64,000 nucleotides of DNA from Phragmites australis (GCF_958298935.1 NC_084928.1:17453501-17517500), one strand, 5' to 3'; shown: positions 11,665 through 23,099, counted from the first letter of the stretch. Numbers and translations: made by a program. The notes: a model not told the origin generated them from the letters alone.

Positions 11665-11815
11665 CACTACTGCAGAAATCCCTTTCACTACCGGCTCCAA
11701 AAACCTTCACTGTCGGTTTTGGAGCCGGCAGTGGGCAACGGGCAGTGATAGTCTCGGTGGACCGGCAGTGAAGGGTCTTATCACTGCCGGCTCAAGGATT
11801 CAATCAGCAGTGTTT
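11665..11815. repeat. CACTA-1 left terminal and subterminal repeats
   Basis: The terminal CACTACTGCAG is followed by repeated CACTGCCGGCTC / GAGCCGGCAGTG cores in both orientations, ending around 11815 before an unrelated CT-rich tract. In En/Spm such motifs bind the accessory transposase protein. Confidence 0.85.
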
Positions 11816-12459
11816 TTCCTCTCTTCCCTCCCCTCCTCCCTCTCTCTGTCCTCTCTGTACTCCCTCTCACACCTCAACCTCTCCATCTCTCTCTCAATAC
11901 ATGCATACAATGATACATAGTAATGAACACATATTTCAAGTCATAGGTATCAACAACACACATATATACATAATAGTTCTCACAAGTCACCTCCTGAAAA
12001 GTCGGTCGAGTTTAGCCAGTCCAGTATCCCTCTACCTTTACCTCTCCTGGGATGAGGACCGCGTCTCCGCACTGTTGACTGTTGGCGTGTGTACTCCGGG
12101 GATGCCAGGGGGGGCGATGGTGGTAGAGCGTTGGACCCGGCCACGCCTGATCGACCGCAGCGTCGCCTAAGCTCTAGGCTCACCGGCGTGTCAAAGACAT
12201 CAAATTCGAATGCCTGAACGCATCTACGGTTTGAGCCTTCGGCCTCCTCCGTAGCACACTAACAGGCCACCCTCTTGTCCTCCTCCTCCTGGGCACGCTT
12301 ACGGGACGCAGCTTCTTGTTCCTCCATAGTGCACAGCTGACAGGCCAGCCTCTCATCCTAATCTTGGGCACGCTTCCTGGCCGCTGCTTCTTGCTCCATT
12401 GCATCATCGTTGGAAGGCCATCCCGTCGATACCAACTTCTTATCATACATTAATTCATA

Positions 12460-13345
12460 TCATTCATATAATACGTTGTCACGCCCCTTGGTAGCCTTCC
12501 TTCTTGTCGCATACTCTCTACTAGAAGGAATGGTGTCATGTAAAGATCTGTGACGCGTGGACGGCACGATCCATTCATGAAACTCGCCATTTGGGTTGAT
12601 AATTTGTTCCAAGAAGAACCCGACAATCTGTTCTTGAAGGGCATGCATTTCTGCAAGTTGTAACACATTTGTGCGTAGTTTCGAGCGCTGCGTTTGAAGA
12701 ATCAAAAGAATTAGTCCTTGAAAACGTATAGAAATTGAAAAGAAAGTATCGATATGTTATTTCATACCTCCAGATCATTGAACCAAACAGCATCTCCGTC
12801 CGGGCTGAATGCGTGCATGTTAGTAACAACATAAAATGCGCAGAGATTGTTGCTGGCTGCCTGCCTTATACACCTCAAGAGGAAAAGGATTCGTCAGTGA
12901 AATGAATTGAACCTTTTTATTCAGTAGGAAATGCAAGATATGAATATTCCCTGCGTACTGGAAAATCAATTTTTACGTCATATTGCTTCCTGAATGGAAA
13001 GTAGATGATACTCTTTTTTCGGTATCTTGTGTACGCCCTGTACGTGAATATGGATACCAATTAAATTTAGATGCAATCATCAAGAAGATTAAATGATCGA
13101 GTTAACCTATTTAGCATGTCGATGAGGTGTTGGTAAGTCGTCTGGTCTCTCTTTTGTGAGTCCAAGACAAGGAGGATCCAATGAAAACTGCAAAATATGT
13201 TAACATAGTAAATTAGTACTAGAATCGAGTTGTCCATAAAATAAGGATGCCCTAGCGCGCAAACACGTACTCATAATTGTAGGGTAAGAGTATGAATTTC
13301 TTGTATTGGTGGTGAAGCAGACACTTCAATAAGTAGTCCTCGGTG
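12460..13345 (-). CDS. CACTA-1 second gene, C-terminal Ulp1-like (C48) cysteine protease domain
   Basis: The minus strand, read across several exons, shows a SUMO-protease-like domain. One block (13345-13260) reads DYLLKCLLHHQYKKFILLPY. The next exon (about 13187-13110) has HWILLVLDSQKRD, giving the catalytic His (codon 13183-13181) and Asp (13162-13160). After an exon around 13030-12950 comes NNLCAFYVVTNMHAF with the catalytic Cys (codon 12842-12840) and a preceding Gln. The tail (12705-12460) is a helical segment beginning AEMHALQEQIVGFF. Splice sites are plausible but not proven. Ulp1-like domains are known in some plant transposon proteins; whether this one is active is unknown. Confidence 0.65.
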
Positions 13346-13639
13346 AAGTCTGAATTCTCCCTTATAAGTTTCTGGTTCACAAGCCCAGGATCGACGAATC
13401 CTACTTGCTTATCTAAGTCTTGTCTGCATGCTTGGATCTCTATTCTACCGAAAGAGAAGTTAGCTTTGCAATTTCAAGAAACAAGATCATATAACATGAA
13501 TTATATGCATAAGTCACTTACATAGTCCACACTCTGACTATAGCCACGTCGAGGGCATCTGCCTTGTACAGTTCATACAAGTTCTTGAAATACACCCAGA
13601 AGGAGCCATCCCTGTTGAGGAAATAATCATCTGTATATC

Positions 13640-14707
13640 TTACAAGGAACGCCTGAAAACCATGCTGGATTGCTCTACGTACCACTGATGTAATCGGCGC
13701 ATTTGAGTTGTAAGGTTTCTTTCTATATCTGGTTTGACCAATGGTTTGGTCAACTCAAACGGCCATGTAACATCCAACTTTTGGATATCCGCTTCCACAA
13801 CAAGCCGTGCTAGTTTCTCTGCTGTTATTCTTGATTCAGCCAGGAAGTCCGCAATGCTTGGAGCATCCTTAATGATTGGGCCTGACTTGCTCTTGGCCTG
13901 CTTCTTGCTGATGCATTCATAGTAAGTCGACGGCTTCCTTGAAGCTGCCCCCGTCTGTTTAACTTTGGCCATTTTTGTGAAAAGATTCACGGCATCTTCA
14001 GGCACAACAAGCTTCGGTGGAGGTGGAGGATGGAAATGAGACATGACATGGCATCCACAATCTTTTTGGTTTCCTCATTAGTGAGTGAATAGATATCCGT
14101 GGGTTCCGCCAACTTCTTAGATACCACCAACTTCTTAGATGATGTTGTCTGCTTGGATGCTGAGGAACTTGATCGTGTTTTCCGCACTGATGGCTGGGTT
14201 CTTGAGCGATGGACTTCTTTGAGGCAATGGCTGAGGAGGTGGACTTCTTCTAGGAGATGGGTGAGGAGAGGGAGATCTAAGAGGTGACGGCGGCCTGAGG
14301 TGTACTACAGAGTAGAGGTTCTCGGGAGTTATCTCTGGTGGAAACACGATGTAGGCTTTCTCCCACGCGATGAATGTGTGCTCGTTCTCTCCTATAGTGT
14401 TCGCCCCCTCCTTTGCAGGGTAGTCCACCTCAACATGGTGGCACAGGTCAATTGCCTCGTCTACTTCGATGATAGTGTAGCCCTTCGGTATTGGACGTCC
14501 GTGCAATTGTTCATGGGAGCCATGGAGATAAGCCACACCAGAAGCCACCTTGATGGTAATGTTCCTAGCACCAATGTGTAGTTCACACGGTGTCCGTGCT
14601 GTGATGAGGTCCACAGGATAAGTGATAGAGTTAGCTTCTGGAACTCCCGTAGATGCACAGCTACTCCAATGACCACCAAGGCTGGAGCGCGCACCATCAG
14701 GAGACAC
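13640..14707 (-). CDS. CACTA-1 second gene, central and proline-rich region
   Basis: Two long minus-strand frames abut here. The first (14707-14135) contains YPVDLITARTPCELHIG and AYLHGSHEQLHGRPIPKGY, then a Pro/Ser-rich run (PPSPLRSPSPHPSPRRSPPP). The second (14044-13640) starts MSHFHPPPPPKLVVPEDAV and ends YVEQSSMVFRRSL, followed without an obvious break by a YTDDYFLNRDGSFW segment leading into the protease region. I do not recognise a defined fold except by position: En/Spm second proteins of grasses have such a linker before the Ulp1-like domain. A frame change between the two parts may be an intron or a lesion. Confidence 0.5.
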
Positions 14708-14936
14708 TTTCGGCTATTCCTGTTCGCTCACAATGGCACCCCATTGACGCATGAGGGCTTGGGACACTGCTTGTGCTATCTTTTTTCTATATGTTCTCTC
14801 TCCTTTTTTAGCGCTTGTTCAAGCATTTCCATCATCCTAGCTTATTCTGCCTCTCGTTCTGCATCTCGCTCTTGTTGGGATCTCTTTTGACTCTTATAAC
14901 TGTCGACGTCGCCTAGGAATCCATATTTCCAACCCA

Positions 14937-15869
14937 TCACCCCAACGCCTCGTGTGCGGCCACCATGCTACCTGTTTCCAAGGGCCAAGGTGAGCTCGTC
15001 CCTATCCCTGTCTGGCTAGAAAGAGCCTTGTGAAGACTGCTCGTGAGCTTTCGCAAGCTTTTTTGCAAGATCTTGTGTCGCTTCCAGATCTTTGGAGGTC
15101 GTGAAGGATAAGCTTCCATCAGACGAGTAAGAAGCACACCTCCCAAGAAGGAAGTGTGTTGATTGTTCGCTCTAGCCCTCTGTCTCAGGCATGACACCTC
15201 TCTCTCACAGTTCATCTAGCTGTTGTTGCCACTACCTTTCTTTCCTCACGTACCCACGACTGCCAACTCTGTGGGGGTACAGGTTCTTCTTCGAGTTTGC
15301 TTTGTTCACCTCACTCAACCTCTGTGCTTCTTCCGACAACTTGTACTACGCAAAGGCTTGCCAATGATCTTCCAGTTGCGGCCATTTGCGGAAATTTAGC
15401 ATTGTACTTTTCTGCACATACGTTCTATTCAGTGTCCACTTCCACTTCTTAAATGAAAGGCCCATGATCATTAGCGTCTTATGCTTAATTACTTCCATAT
15501 CTGTCTCTTCAGGGAAGTTGAACTTTTCTAATATCTTGGGCCACAAGATGTCATTTTTGATCGAATCAGGAACCACGTGCGGATCACCTCGTTCACCAGT
15601 CCACAATCTATAGCTGATGGACACGTGATCCTTAACAGCAATCTCACAGACTAACTTGTATGGCCCAAGAACTCTCTCTGGTGTAGTTGGCTCCCCTGCT
15701 GGTGAGACCTCCGTGAGCACAAATCATCCCGCAAGCATCTTCCAGTGACCTCAGACATGATGTCGCTCCTGGGAATGGTCATTGTCGTGACCCTCCGAAG
15801 CATCAAGCATCTGCGCATAAGTGAAAAAACTATTGGGAACCTATACGATAATATGTACAACAGATGCAT
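14937..15869 (-). CDS. CACTA-1 second gene, region resembling plant transposase (Ptta/En/Spm, PF03004-like)
   Basis: The best-preserved part (15720-15346) reads VLGPYKLVCEIAVKDHVSIS, RLWTGERGDPHVVPDSIKND, LWPKILEKFNFPEE and KKWKWTLNRTYV. That arrangement ('...vP...K..iW..l...F..p', then '...k.+k.k..L...y') resembles the Ptta/En/Spm family, whose role is proposed to be accessory DNA binding. An upstream segment (15869-15651) probably supplies the preceding exon. The downstream part (15215-14937) is Arg/Lys-rich and may be coding. Assignment is by pattern memory, not a search. Confidence 0.5.
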
Positions 15870-16230
15870 TCATCTACTTATGAATTACCTCATCACCTCC
15901 ACAAGCGTCTGTTTGGTCCAGGATGAGGTAGTGGCTCGGGCTACCTTCTTCAATATTTGACAGCGGCATTACATCTCTTTCTAACACCTGTCCTGGATCG
16001 GCGGTTGGTGATGCCATCATTACCTGGGAGTTTTGCATACGATGACGACGAGCGGTTGAGTATTCTACATATAAAGAGCAGAGGAAGGAGGAAGGAAGGG
16101 AGGTTGTCGAAAGAGTGAGATAACAATGAAGGAATCGATAGGTTACGACCACATTTAACAAAAAAAAGTTGCATCTTACAAAGCAAAATAGGCATAAAGG
16201 TACCGATAGTTCACACATTGATCTTACAAG

Positions 16231-16545
16231 TCACATCATCTTAAATAGCAAAATAATGATGATTACAACCAGAACTAGGATTATGACATCTTTACACATG
16301 AAATCACATTTCTTATTTTCAAAGTTAGCCAATTTTAGCTCTACTTGGATGACTTGACTGTTGTATACCACAACAGCTTCATGTTTGGATTTGTATCCTT
16401 TGTAACACGCTCCTTTGAATTCATTAACTTGTGCATGGTATTCCTCCCAACTGGAGAACACTCCACTTTGCCGACCACGATGAACAACATACCATGTCAT
16501 AGCAGTCCTAAATTTCAGAGAATATGCAAAAATAATATACTGCAA
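16231..16545 (-). CDS. CACTA-1 second gene, RNase H1 N-terminal / viroplasmin-like domain
   Basis: From about 16500 on the minus strand the protein reads MTWYVVHRGRQSGVFSSWEE, followed by a QVNEFKGACYKGYKS stretch and an acidic/Ala run. This matches the compact domain found at the N-terminus of eukaryotic RNase H1 and in viroplasmin-type proteins ('YVV.kGR..GvfssWeec..qv..f.ga.yk.f.s...A'), which binds RNA:DNA hybrid or double-stranded RNA. It lies between the first exon at 18.0 kb and the En/Spm-like region at 15.7 kb in the same orientation, so I infer it is an exon of the same gene. About 17 hydrophobic residues at the end (VIILVLVVIIIILL) are probably read-through into intron. Confidence 0.6.
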   Translation of the reverse strand: MQYIIFAYSLKFRTAMTWYVVHRGRQSGVFSSWEEYHAQVNEFKGACYKGYKSKHEAVVVYNSQVIQVELKLANFENKKCDFMCKDVIILVLVVIIIILLFKMM

Positions 16546-16654
16546 ACCACACTAACACCAAAAACTGTTACTGCAAAGAAAAAGATAGTGTTCATGTTAC
16601 ATTACAGCACAGTGGCTCTAGCAAATGGCCTTATTAGGACTTAAGTACTGATTA

Positions 16655-16916
16655 CCTGTTCAGAGAGAAATCATTCTTCTCAAGTCCACATTTATATGCT
16701 AGTCCTACTAGTACAGAGAGCAACTTCTCTCAAGAGAAGCTGGACAACATATCTAAGGTTGACCTCAAGAGTTTTCTTTTATGTTGGGCTAAAAGAAAAC
16801 TCTAGAGGACAACCTCAGATAGGGCATCCAGCTCATCTTGAGAGAAGCTGCTCTTTGAACTAGTAGGACTGGTATATAAATACTGACTTGAGAAGAATGC
16901 TTACTCTCTAAACAGG
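16655..16916. repeat. Inverted-repeat (foldback) MITE, ~262 bp
   Basis: The termini CCTGTTCAGAGAGAA and (reverse strand) CCTGTTTAGAGAGTAA match, and the inverted match continues inward almost to the centre at about 16780, through AGTCCTACTAGT and AAGAGTTTTCTTTTA. A transcript would fold into a nearly full-length hairpin. No coding content. The target duplication is unclear (TTA left, CCA right). It lies inside a presumed intron of the CACTA-1 second gene. Confidence 0.8.
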
Positions 16917-17842
16917 CCATGTTGAAGCCTCCTCAAGCCATATCATCATCGCCACTTTATATATTTTCCTATCACCATGCCACCCTCTGTACTTCTTTTT
17001 TTTTTCCTACATGCATCACTCCAGCCTTGTGCAATGTGTACATGAGTAGTATGCAATGCTTGGCAATGTGATTATTTTCTCCTAGGCAATGATCAAGTAG
17101 TGAACTCCCTTGTGAATTTTGGATTACAAGTTTGTGCTTTCTGTACTTTTTCTTCCCATTAACAAGATCCCAAAAAATGTAAAAATGCAAGAAAGAAAAG
17201 CAGTTTGGAGAGTTGTTCAGAGGCCAGATGCTTCACTTTGACCGAAAACTATGGGCAAAAAATAACACTTTTAAGCAAGCAACTGCTGGTTTTTGACAAA
17301 CTTTACACCACTACCAGGATAAACTGTGAAAAGGGACCTCTGTTACCACTACCAATCACCAGCAATGTGGTAAAAAAAAGAGGTTCTGCCAATGCGAGCG
17401 CAACATACATGCCCAAATGACCTATCACACCCAAGGTTGGCAAGTAATCAACACATGGAGAACTCCAAGTATGATAGGATCCAAACTCTCATGACCATTG
17501 TATCAATTGAGAGAATCCAGGAGCAAGAACATAGCAAATGCAACTATGATACATTATCATCTAGTTCTACTTCATTAATCACAATGGTGTTTTAACACAG
17601 CTCATAATTCACCTAATACCAAGTTCCAAACTGATAGCATTTCCTTCATCCTTCACATCCCTCCATCTTCCCAAATAGTAAGGAGAGGCCAAACTCAAGT
17701 TACCAAAAATTAGCACAGAAACAAATAAACGCCGCAAAAATCACCAAAATGACATCAACTAGTGGTAGATTTGGAGTGCACACGAGTGCAGCCGAATTTG
17801 ATATCGCTCACAACAAGGGAGGAAGGAGGGCGGGTAATTTAC

Positions 17843-18082
17843 CTTTGCTCTATCCGTTGGCGAGGCGGACGGGCACGGATGACGGTGGCACAAGCTGGAC
17901 GGCGGTGTAGGGGACGGAGACGACGGCCTCAGCTCCGGGACAGGGACGGTGGGGCTCCAGGGACGGGGACGACGGGGCTTCTGGGATGGCGAAGTCGGGG
18001 AGGATGCAGCGGGGACGGCGGCGTCGGGGAGGAACCGGCGGTGTCTAGGAGGCGGCGGAGATGGCGGTGTCATGGAGGGCAC
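17843..18082 (-). CDS. CACTA-1 second gene, first coding exon (proline/serine-rich)
   Basis: The minus-strand ATG at 18082 opens an 80-codon GC-rich exon starting MPSMTPPSPPPPRHRR and rich in Pro, Ser and Arg. It ends in RAK at a good donor, AAAG|GTAAAT (boundary 17843/17842). Upstream, towards 18290, lie subterminal-type repeats. It resembles a disordered N-terminus. That it belongs to the same gene as the domains at 16.5-12.5 kb is inferred from order, strand and the donor site. Confidence 0.5.
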
Positions 18083-18119
18083 AGGCAGGGAAAATTTTTC
18101 TAAGTGTCAGAGGGCGGGC

Positions 18120-18290
18120 GTAGAGCAATATAGTGGAGTCACTGCCGGATCAATTTGAGCATTGGTAGTGAAAGGGTACCTTCACTGCCGGCTCAATATG
18201 AGGACCGGCTCAATAAGTCCACTGGCAATGAAAGTAGTTTCATTGCCGGCCAAATATGTCCACTGGCAGTGAAACCCCTTTCCTGGCTGG
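18120..18290. repeat. Internal block of CACTA-1 subterminal-type repeats
   Basis: At least five copies of the CACTGCCGGCTC / CACTGGCAGTGAAA-type motif found at the element ends occur here in mid-element, in both orientations, about 40 bp upstream of the proposed first exon of the second gene. No CACTA terminus (GTAGTAGTG) accompanies them. Confidence 0.75.
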
Positions 18291-18732
18291 TGGCCTGGGG
18301 AGCAAAAAATTTGTTTAAGTTTCGCGCGCGCGACGAGACTCGAACTCACGACCTGCACAAGACCGAACAAAATGCTACGCTACTCAACTTATTTCTATTT
18401 AATTTGTACTATCTATCCTTATTAACATTCTGTTGACCTAAAATCCTAATACATATTTATTTAAATTTGAACTTTCTATATAACAAAATTATGTTTTATA
18501 TGTACCTAAATTTCCTGGTTCAATTTTATAATACAATAAATAAATAAAAATAGTAATACATAGCAGTAGTGCTAGCATGTGCTATTGCTAATTCATTATT
18601 AAAAATCAAAAATCAATATGCTCAATAATAAAGACATCTTCCACCATAAACTAGAAACTGAAGGTTCCATAACAAAAGTGAGGTATAATTGCATCTAAAA
18701 CAAATTCATACATAGTAATTAATATAATTTAG

Positions 18733-21700
18733 CTACTTTATCTTAACGATTCGCCCTTCACTATGATCATGACGTACATAGGGAGGTTTGTCAGTGTCTT
18801 CCATGGGACCTAAGTTGACGTCCTCTCCGAAAGGAGGTAGCGCGTCGAATTGATTGTAGTCTTTCTCATCAACATTCTCCACTCCGACAATCCTTCTTTT
18901 TCCTTGAAGAACCACGTGGCGCTCCTCCTTGTTAACTAGGTCTGTGTTCTTTACATAGAAGACTTGCATAACATTATTCTCAAGTACGAATGGTTCTTCT
19001 CTGTATCTAACGAGTTTTTGGTCACCTGTAGTCAAACCGTACTTGTCGATCTTCACACCCCCTGGGAGTCTGACCCATTGGCACCGGAAAAGAGGAACCT
19101 TTAACACTCCATAGTCGAGCTCCCAGATCTCCTCTATGAATACATAGTAGGTCTCCCTATTTCTATTGCAGTCGTAAGCATCTATACGGACACCGTTATT
19201 TTGCCTGGCACTCTTATTATCATGAGCTCTCGTATAAAATGTATAGCCATTTATGTCATATCCTTGAAATGTGAGGATTGTAGTTGACGATCTGTGAGCC
19301 AACACAGTCAACTGAGCACACTCTATCTACTTATATATCACCTATCTACATAAGCAGGCGCCAAAATGATCTCGGTGTTCTCGTGCGATCCAAACATCGG
19401 ACTTCCCTGGGTTTATGGTGTGTATGATCTTCTGGTGTTCTTCGACATATGAGTCCACTACAACTGATTGTTGCAGAACTGCGAAATGTTCTTGCGTGAA
19501 TGAAACGGGGTCGTTAGTGCAGAATGAGTTTGCACCTATCGTCCCTTTCCCTTGTAGCCTCCCCTCATGGAGAGATACATGCACACCAATCGATTTGAGA
19601 TTCATGTAGTCGACGCAGAAATCAATGACCTCCTCGATTCCCCAGCCCTCGGCCATGCAGCCTTCCGGCCAATTTTGGTTATGAACATATTTCTTCAGAA
19701 CTCCCATGAACCTCTCGAAAGGGTACATCTGATACAGAAACACAGAGCCAAGAATCTGTATCTCTTTCACAATGTGAACAATGAGATGCACCATGATATC
19801 AAAAAATGATGGAGGGAACAATGCCTCAAGCTGGGATAGAGTCTCGACCACGTCTTCCTGCAGCTTATCTAGCTTGGTCGGATTGATAGCCCTTTGTGAT
19901 ATCACGTTGTAGAACAAACACAGCTTTATGATTGGGTTTCGGACCTTCGACGGCAGAATACCTCTAATTGCAATTGGAAGCATCTGTGTTATCATCACAT
20001 GACAATCATGAGACTTCATGCCAGTTAATTTCAAATGTTTCATATTTACTAGTCTCTTTATGTTGGCGGAGTAACCCGATGGAACTATGATTCCATGCAA
20101 GCACTTACACATTACAATTTTCTCCGCCTTGCTCATACTGTAGCTAGCGGGACCAAGATATTTGTTGCCTTTTTCCATATCTTCGGGATGTAGATCCCGT
20201 CTGAGCTTCAAACACTTCAGGTCCTTCCGTGCTTGGAGTGTATCCTTTGTTTTGCCAGGTATGTCTAGTAACGTACCAATCAAGTTATCACACACATTCT
20301 TCTCAATGTGCATGACATCGATTGCGTGTCGAACCACCAAATCCGGCCAATAAGCTAAGTCATAAAAAATAGATTTCTTTGAACATAGGAGCTCTAAGAT
20401 TAGATTTCAGAACCGATGTACTCCCGTGTCCATTTCCAAGGATAACCCTAAGTCCCTTTACGATGTCATATACCTGTCTCCTAGTGCGATGCTTAGGAGA
20501 TGATCGAGTCTCAACTTTGCCATCAAAAGCTCTCCTATTACTGCGGTACGGGTGATTCTTGCGAAGAAATTTACGATGACCTAGGTGCACCATTTTTCGG
20601 CTATTCTTTAGCCACAAGGTCTCTGTTTCATCCAAATAATGCACGCATACATAATAGCCTTTGACAGTCTGGCCCGATAGGTTGCCAAGAGCTGGCCACT
20701 CCTAGATTGTTACGAACAGTATTGCGTGTAGGGTGAAGTTCTCTTGTTTGTATACATCCCATACCAGCACACCATCGATCCACAGTATTACAAGGTCTTC
20801 GATTAATGGTTTCAGGTATACATCGATACTGTTGCTAGGTTGCCTTGGCCCTAGTTTCAGCACCAGCATCATAATGTACTTCCGCTTCATACACATCCAA
20901 GGAGGAAGGTTGTAGATACATAGAGCCACGGGCCAAGTGCTATGACTACTGCTCATGTTGCCGAATGAATTCATCCCATCCGAACTCAACCAAAATCTTA
21001 TATTCCTCACATCTTCTGCAAAGGGTTCCCTGTATATCCTATCGATGTTTCTCCATTGTGTAGAATCAGCGGGGTGTCTCAGCATTCCATCATCCTTGCG
21101 CTCCTCGGCATGCCATTGAATCAGTTCGGAATACTTTTGCTCGCAAATAAATGCTCCAAACGAAGGACTATAGGAAAATACCACATCATCTTGATGGGAA
21201 GCCTTTTATTCTTTCCTTCACCATCGATATCATCACGGTCACGCTTGTACCGTGATGCACCATAGACGAGACGCGCTTCCAAGTCTGCATGCTCTGTGCG
21301 ATACAACGTGCAATCATTTGGACATGCATGTATTTTCTGCACTTCCAACCCCAATGGGCACACAACCTGCTTGTTCTGTTATGTGCTTTCTGGCAGCACA
21401 TTTTCCTTTGGAATAATATCTGCAAGAACAGTAACAACTCTGTGAAGCTTGTATCAGACCACCCGTTGCTTGCCTTCAATTGTAGCAGTGAAAGCACGGT
21501 ATGCAACTTTGTGTGCTCTTTATCGCAGCCCGAGAACAACGGTGTTTTAGAGTCCTCTACCATACGCTGGAACTTTTAAAAATCTCTTTCATTGGTGAAG
21601 TTCCCCTCCCCATCGCGCAACATCTGCTCCAAATAATCGGCATCGGCGTCGGCCAACATCTCCTCTAGATCATCATCGACCAACCTATCTTCGGCAGACG

Positions 21701-22159
21701 ACATATCAGTGTATTCGTCAGCCGACATATTGGTGCACAAGTCTTCATTTTCTCTGCCAATGTATTACCCTTGTATCTTCGGCAAACGGCATATCGATGT
21801 ATTCATCAGCCAACATATTGGTGCACAAGTCTTTGTTTTCTCTGCCAATGTATTACCCTTGTATCTTCAGCAGACGGCATATCGGTGTATTCGTCAGCCG
21901 ACATATTACCCTTCTTGTACGATCTCAGCTTCACCGTGCTCGGTCCAACGAGTATAGCCAGGCATAAAGCCCCTTGGCATCGAGTGGGAATGTATCTGCT
22001 GAGTGGTGGAAAACTGTTCTCACAATCGACGCATGGACAGCACATGTATTGAGACTGTGTATTTGACTTGTGCGCCGCGGCTTGTACCAGGAAACAATCC
22101 ACGCCGTTCTTGCACTCTGCGTTCACACGGCTCGCATCGTACATCCATCTTTTGTCCAT
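18733..22159 (-). pseudogene. CACTA-1 TNP2-type transposase (defective)
   Basis: TNP2 proteins cut and join CACTA element ends. On the minus strand an ATG at 22159 begins MDKRWMYDASR, the transposase-associated N-domain with a CCPCVDCEN zinc-like motif. An acidic linker is disrupted by an 88-bp tandem repeat. The Tnp2 core follows (21563-20702), with ASNGWSDTSFTELL, VCPLGLEVQKIHACPNDC read in the other frame, LRHPADSTQW and SSDGMNSFGNMSSSHSTWPV. A TAG at 20704-20702 interrupts it before EWPALGNLSGQT. A frameshift near 20375 leads into a 332-codon open segment (20340-19342) with RHAIDVMHIEKNVCDN, MKSHDCHVMITQMLP and HIVKEIQILG (DUF4218 type). The last part (19311-18733) is DUF4216-like, with YYVFIEEIWELDYG. 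Confidence 0.88.
21687..21907. repeat. 88-bp tandem repeat in the TNP2 linker
   Basis: Units start at 21687, 21775 and 21863 (each ATCTTCRGCAR...), giving two full 88-bp copies and a partial third. 88 is not a multiple of three, so the expansion shifts the transposase frame. Confidence 0.9.
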
Positions 22160-23099
22160 CTACAATTATATCATTATTGTAAATCCAAATTTATAACATG
22201 TAGAAGATTTTGCGATCACCAACAAATAAATTACCTCGTCATCTCCTACCGGCAATTAGCCCAGGTTGAAGGAGCCGCATTTTGTATGCTTTCACGTACG
22301 CTTTTGATGAGTATTTGTTGGTGCTATCCCTAGAAATTTTCTTTATTATTCAACCCTTTTGTAGGACTAATTAAGTAAAAATAAAAAATAAATACGCTCA
22401 TACATAAAGTTTATATATTGGAGCTTGCTAATTAAATAAAATATAAAAATGTAATTGGATCTTGCTACATACCTAAATATCATGGAGAAATTTCCTAATT
22501 CATTAAAAATCAAAATAAATACACTCATACCTAAAGTTTTCATATAGGAGCATGCTAATTAATTAAAATATAAAAATATAATTGGAGCTTGCAACATACC
22601 TAAATATCATAGCTAATTTTTGTAATTCATTATAAATCAAAAATAAATATGCTCATACCTAAAGTTTCTATATTGGAGCTTGCTAAATTAATTAAAATAT
22701 AAAAATATAATTGAAGCTTGCTATATATCTTAATTTTATGGCTAATTTTTCTAGTTTATTAAAAATAAAAAATAAATATGCTCAAACCTATAGCTAATGT
22801 AAATTAATAATAATGGCATTTTCCACCATAAGCTACTAATTGAAGCTTCTGTATAATAATTGAGATATAATTGCATCTACATTGTCTTAAAACATCATGG
22901 CCATAGGTGCATCTCCATCATTTCAAAATCTAGAGAAATTTAGCAAATAAAATTCAACTAGAAATGGATTGGAGATGAAGTTACATACCTTGGAACACCT
23001 AGGGCATGAGGATTCCTCAAAATTTTGAAGCCACTAAGAACTTGGTGAACAAAAATGGCCACCACCAAGCAAACATAGATCCTCTCTGTTGTGTGACTT
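22160..23099. other. CACTA-1 5' untranslated/intronic region upstream of TNP2
   Basis: AT-rich, no open frame. It includes a ~125-bp tandem repeat (22380-22790). It lies between the TNP2 ATG and the right subterminal repeats, so it is presumably leader and 5' introns. Confidence 0.5.
22380..22790. repeat. ~125-bp AT-rich tandem repeat, about three copies
   Basis: Diverged copies each begin near AAAATAAATACGCTCATACC and contain GGAGCTTGCTAATTAA and ACATACCTAAATATCAT. Copies start near 22380, 22509 and 22634; a fragment follows near 22760. Confidence 0.8.

Noticed and set aside
16655..16916. Possible microRNA precursor
   Set aside because: The arms are too long and too evenly matched, with defined terminal repeats, which fits a MITE better than a microRNA gene; small RNA data would be needed.
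17205..17595. Two short plus-strand frames
   Set aside because: Inside CACTA-1 intron-like sequence, opposite in strand to the element's genes, with no motif.
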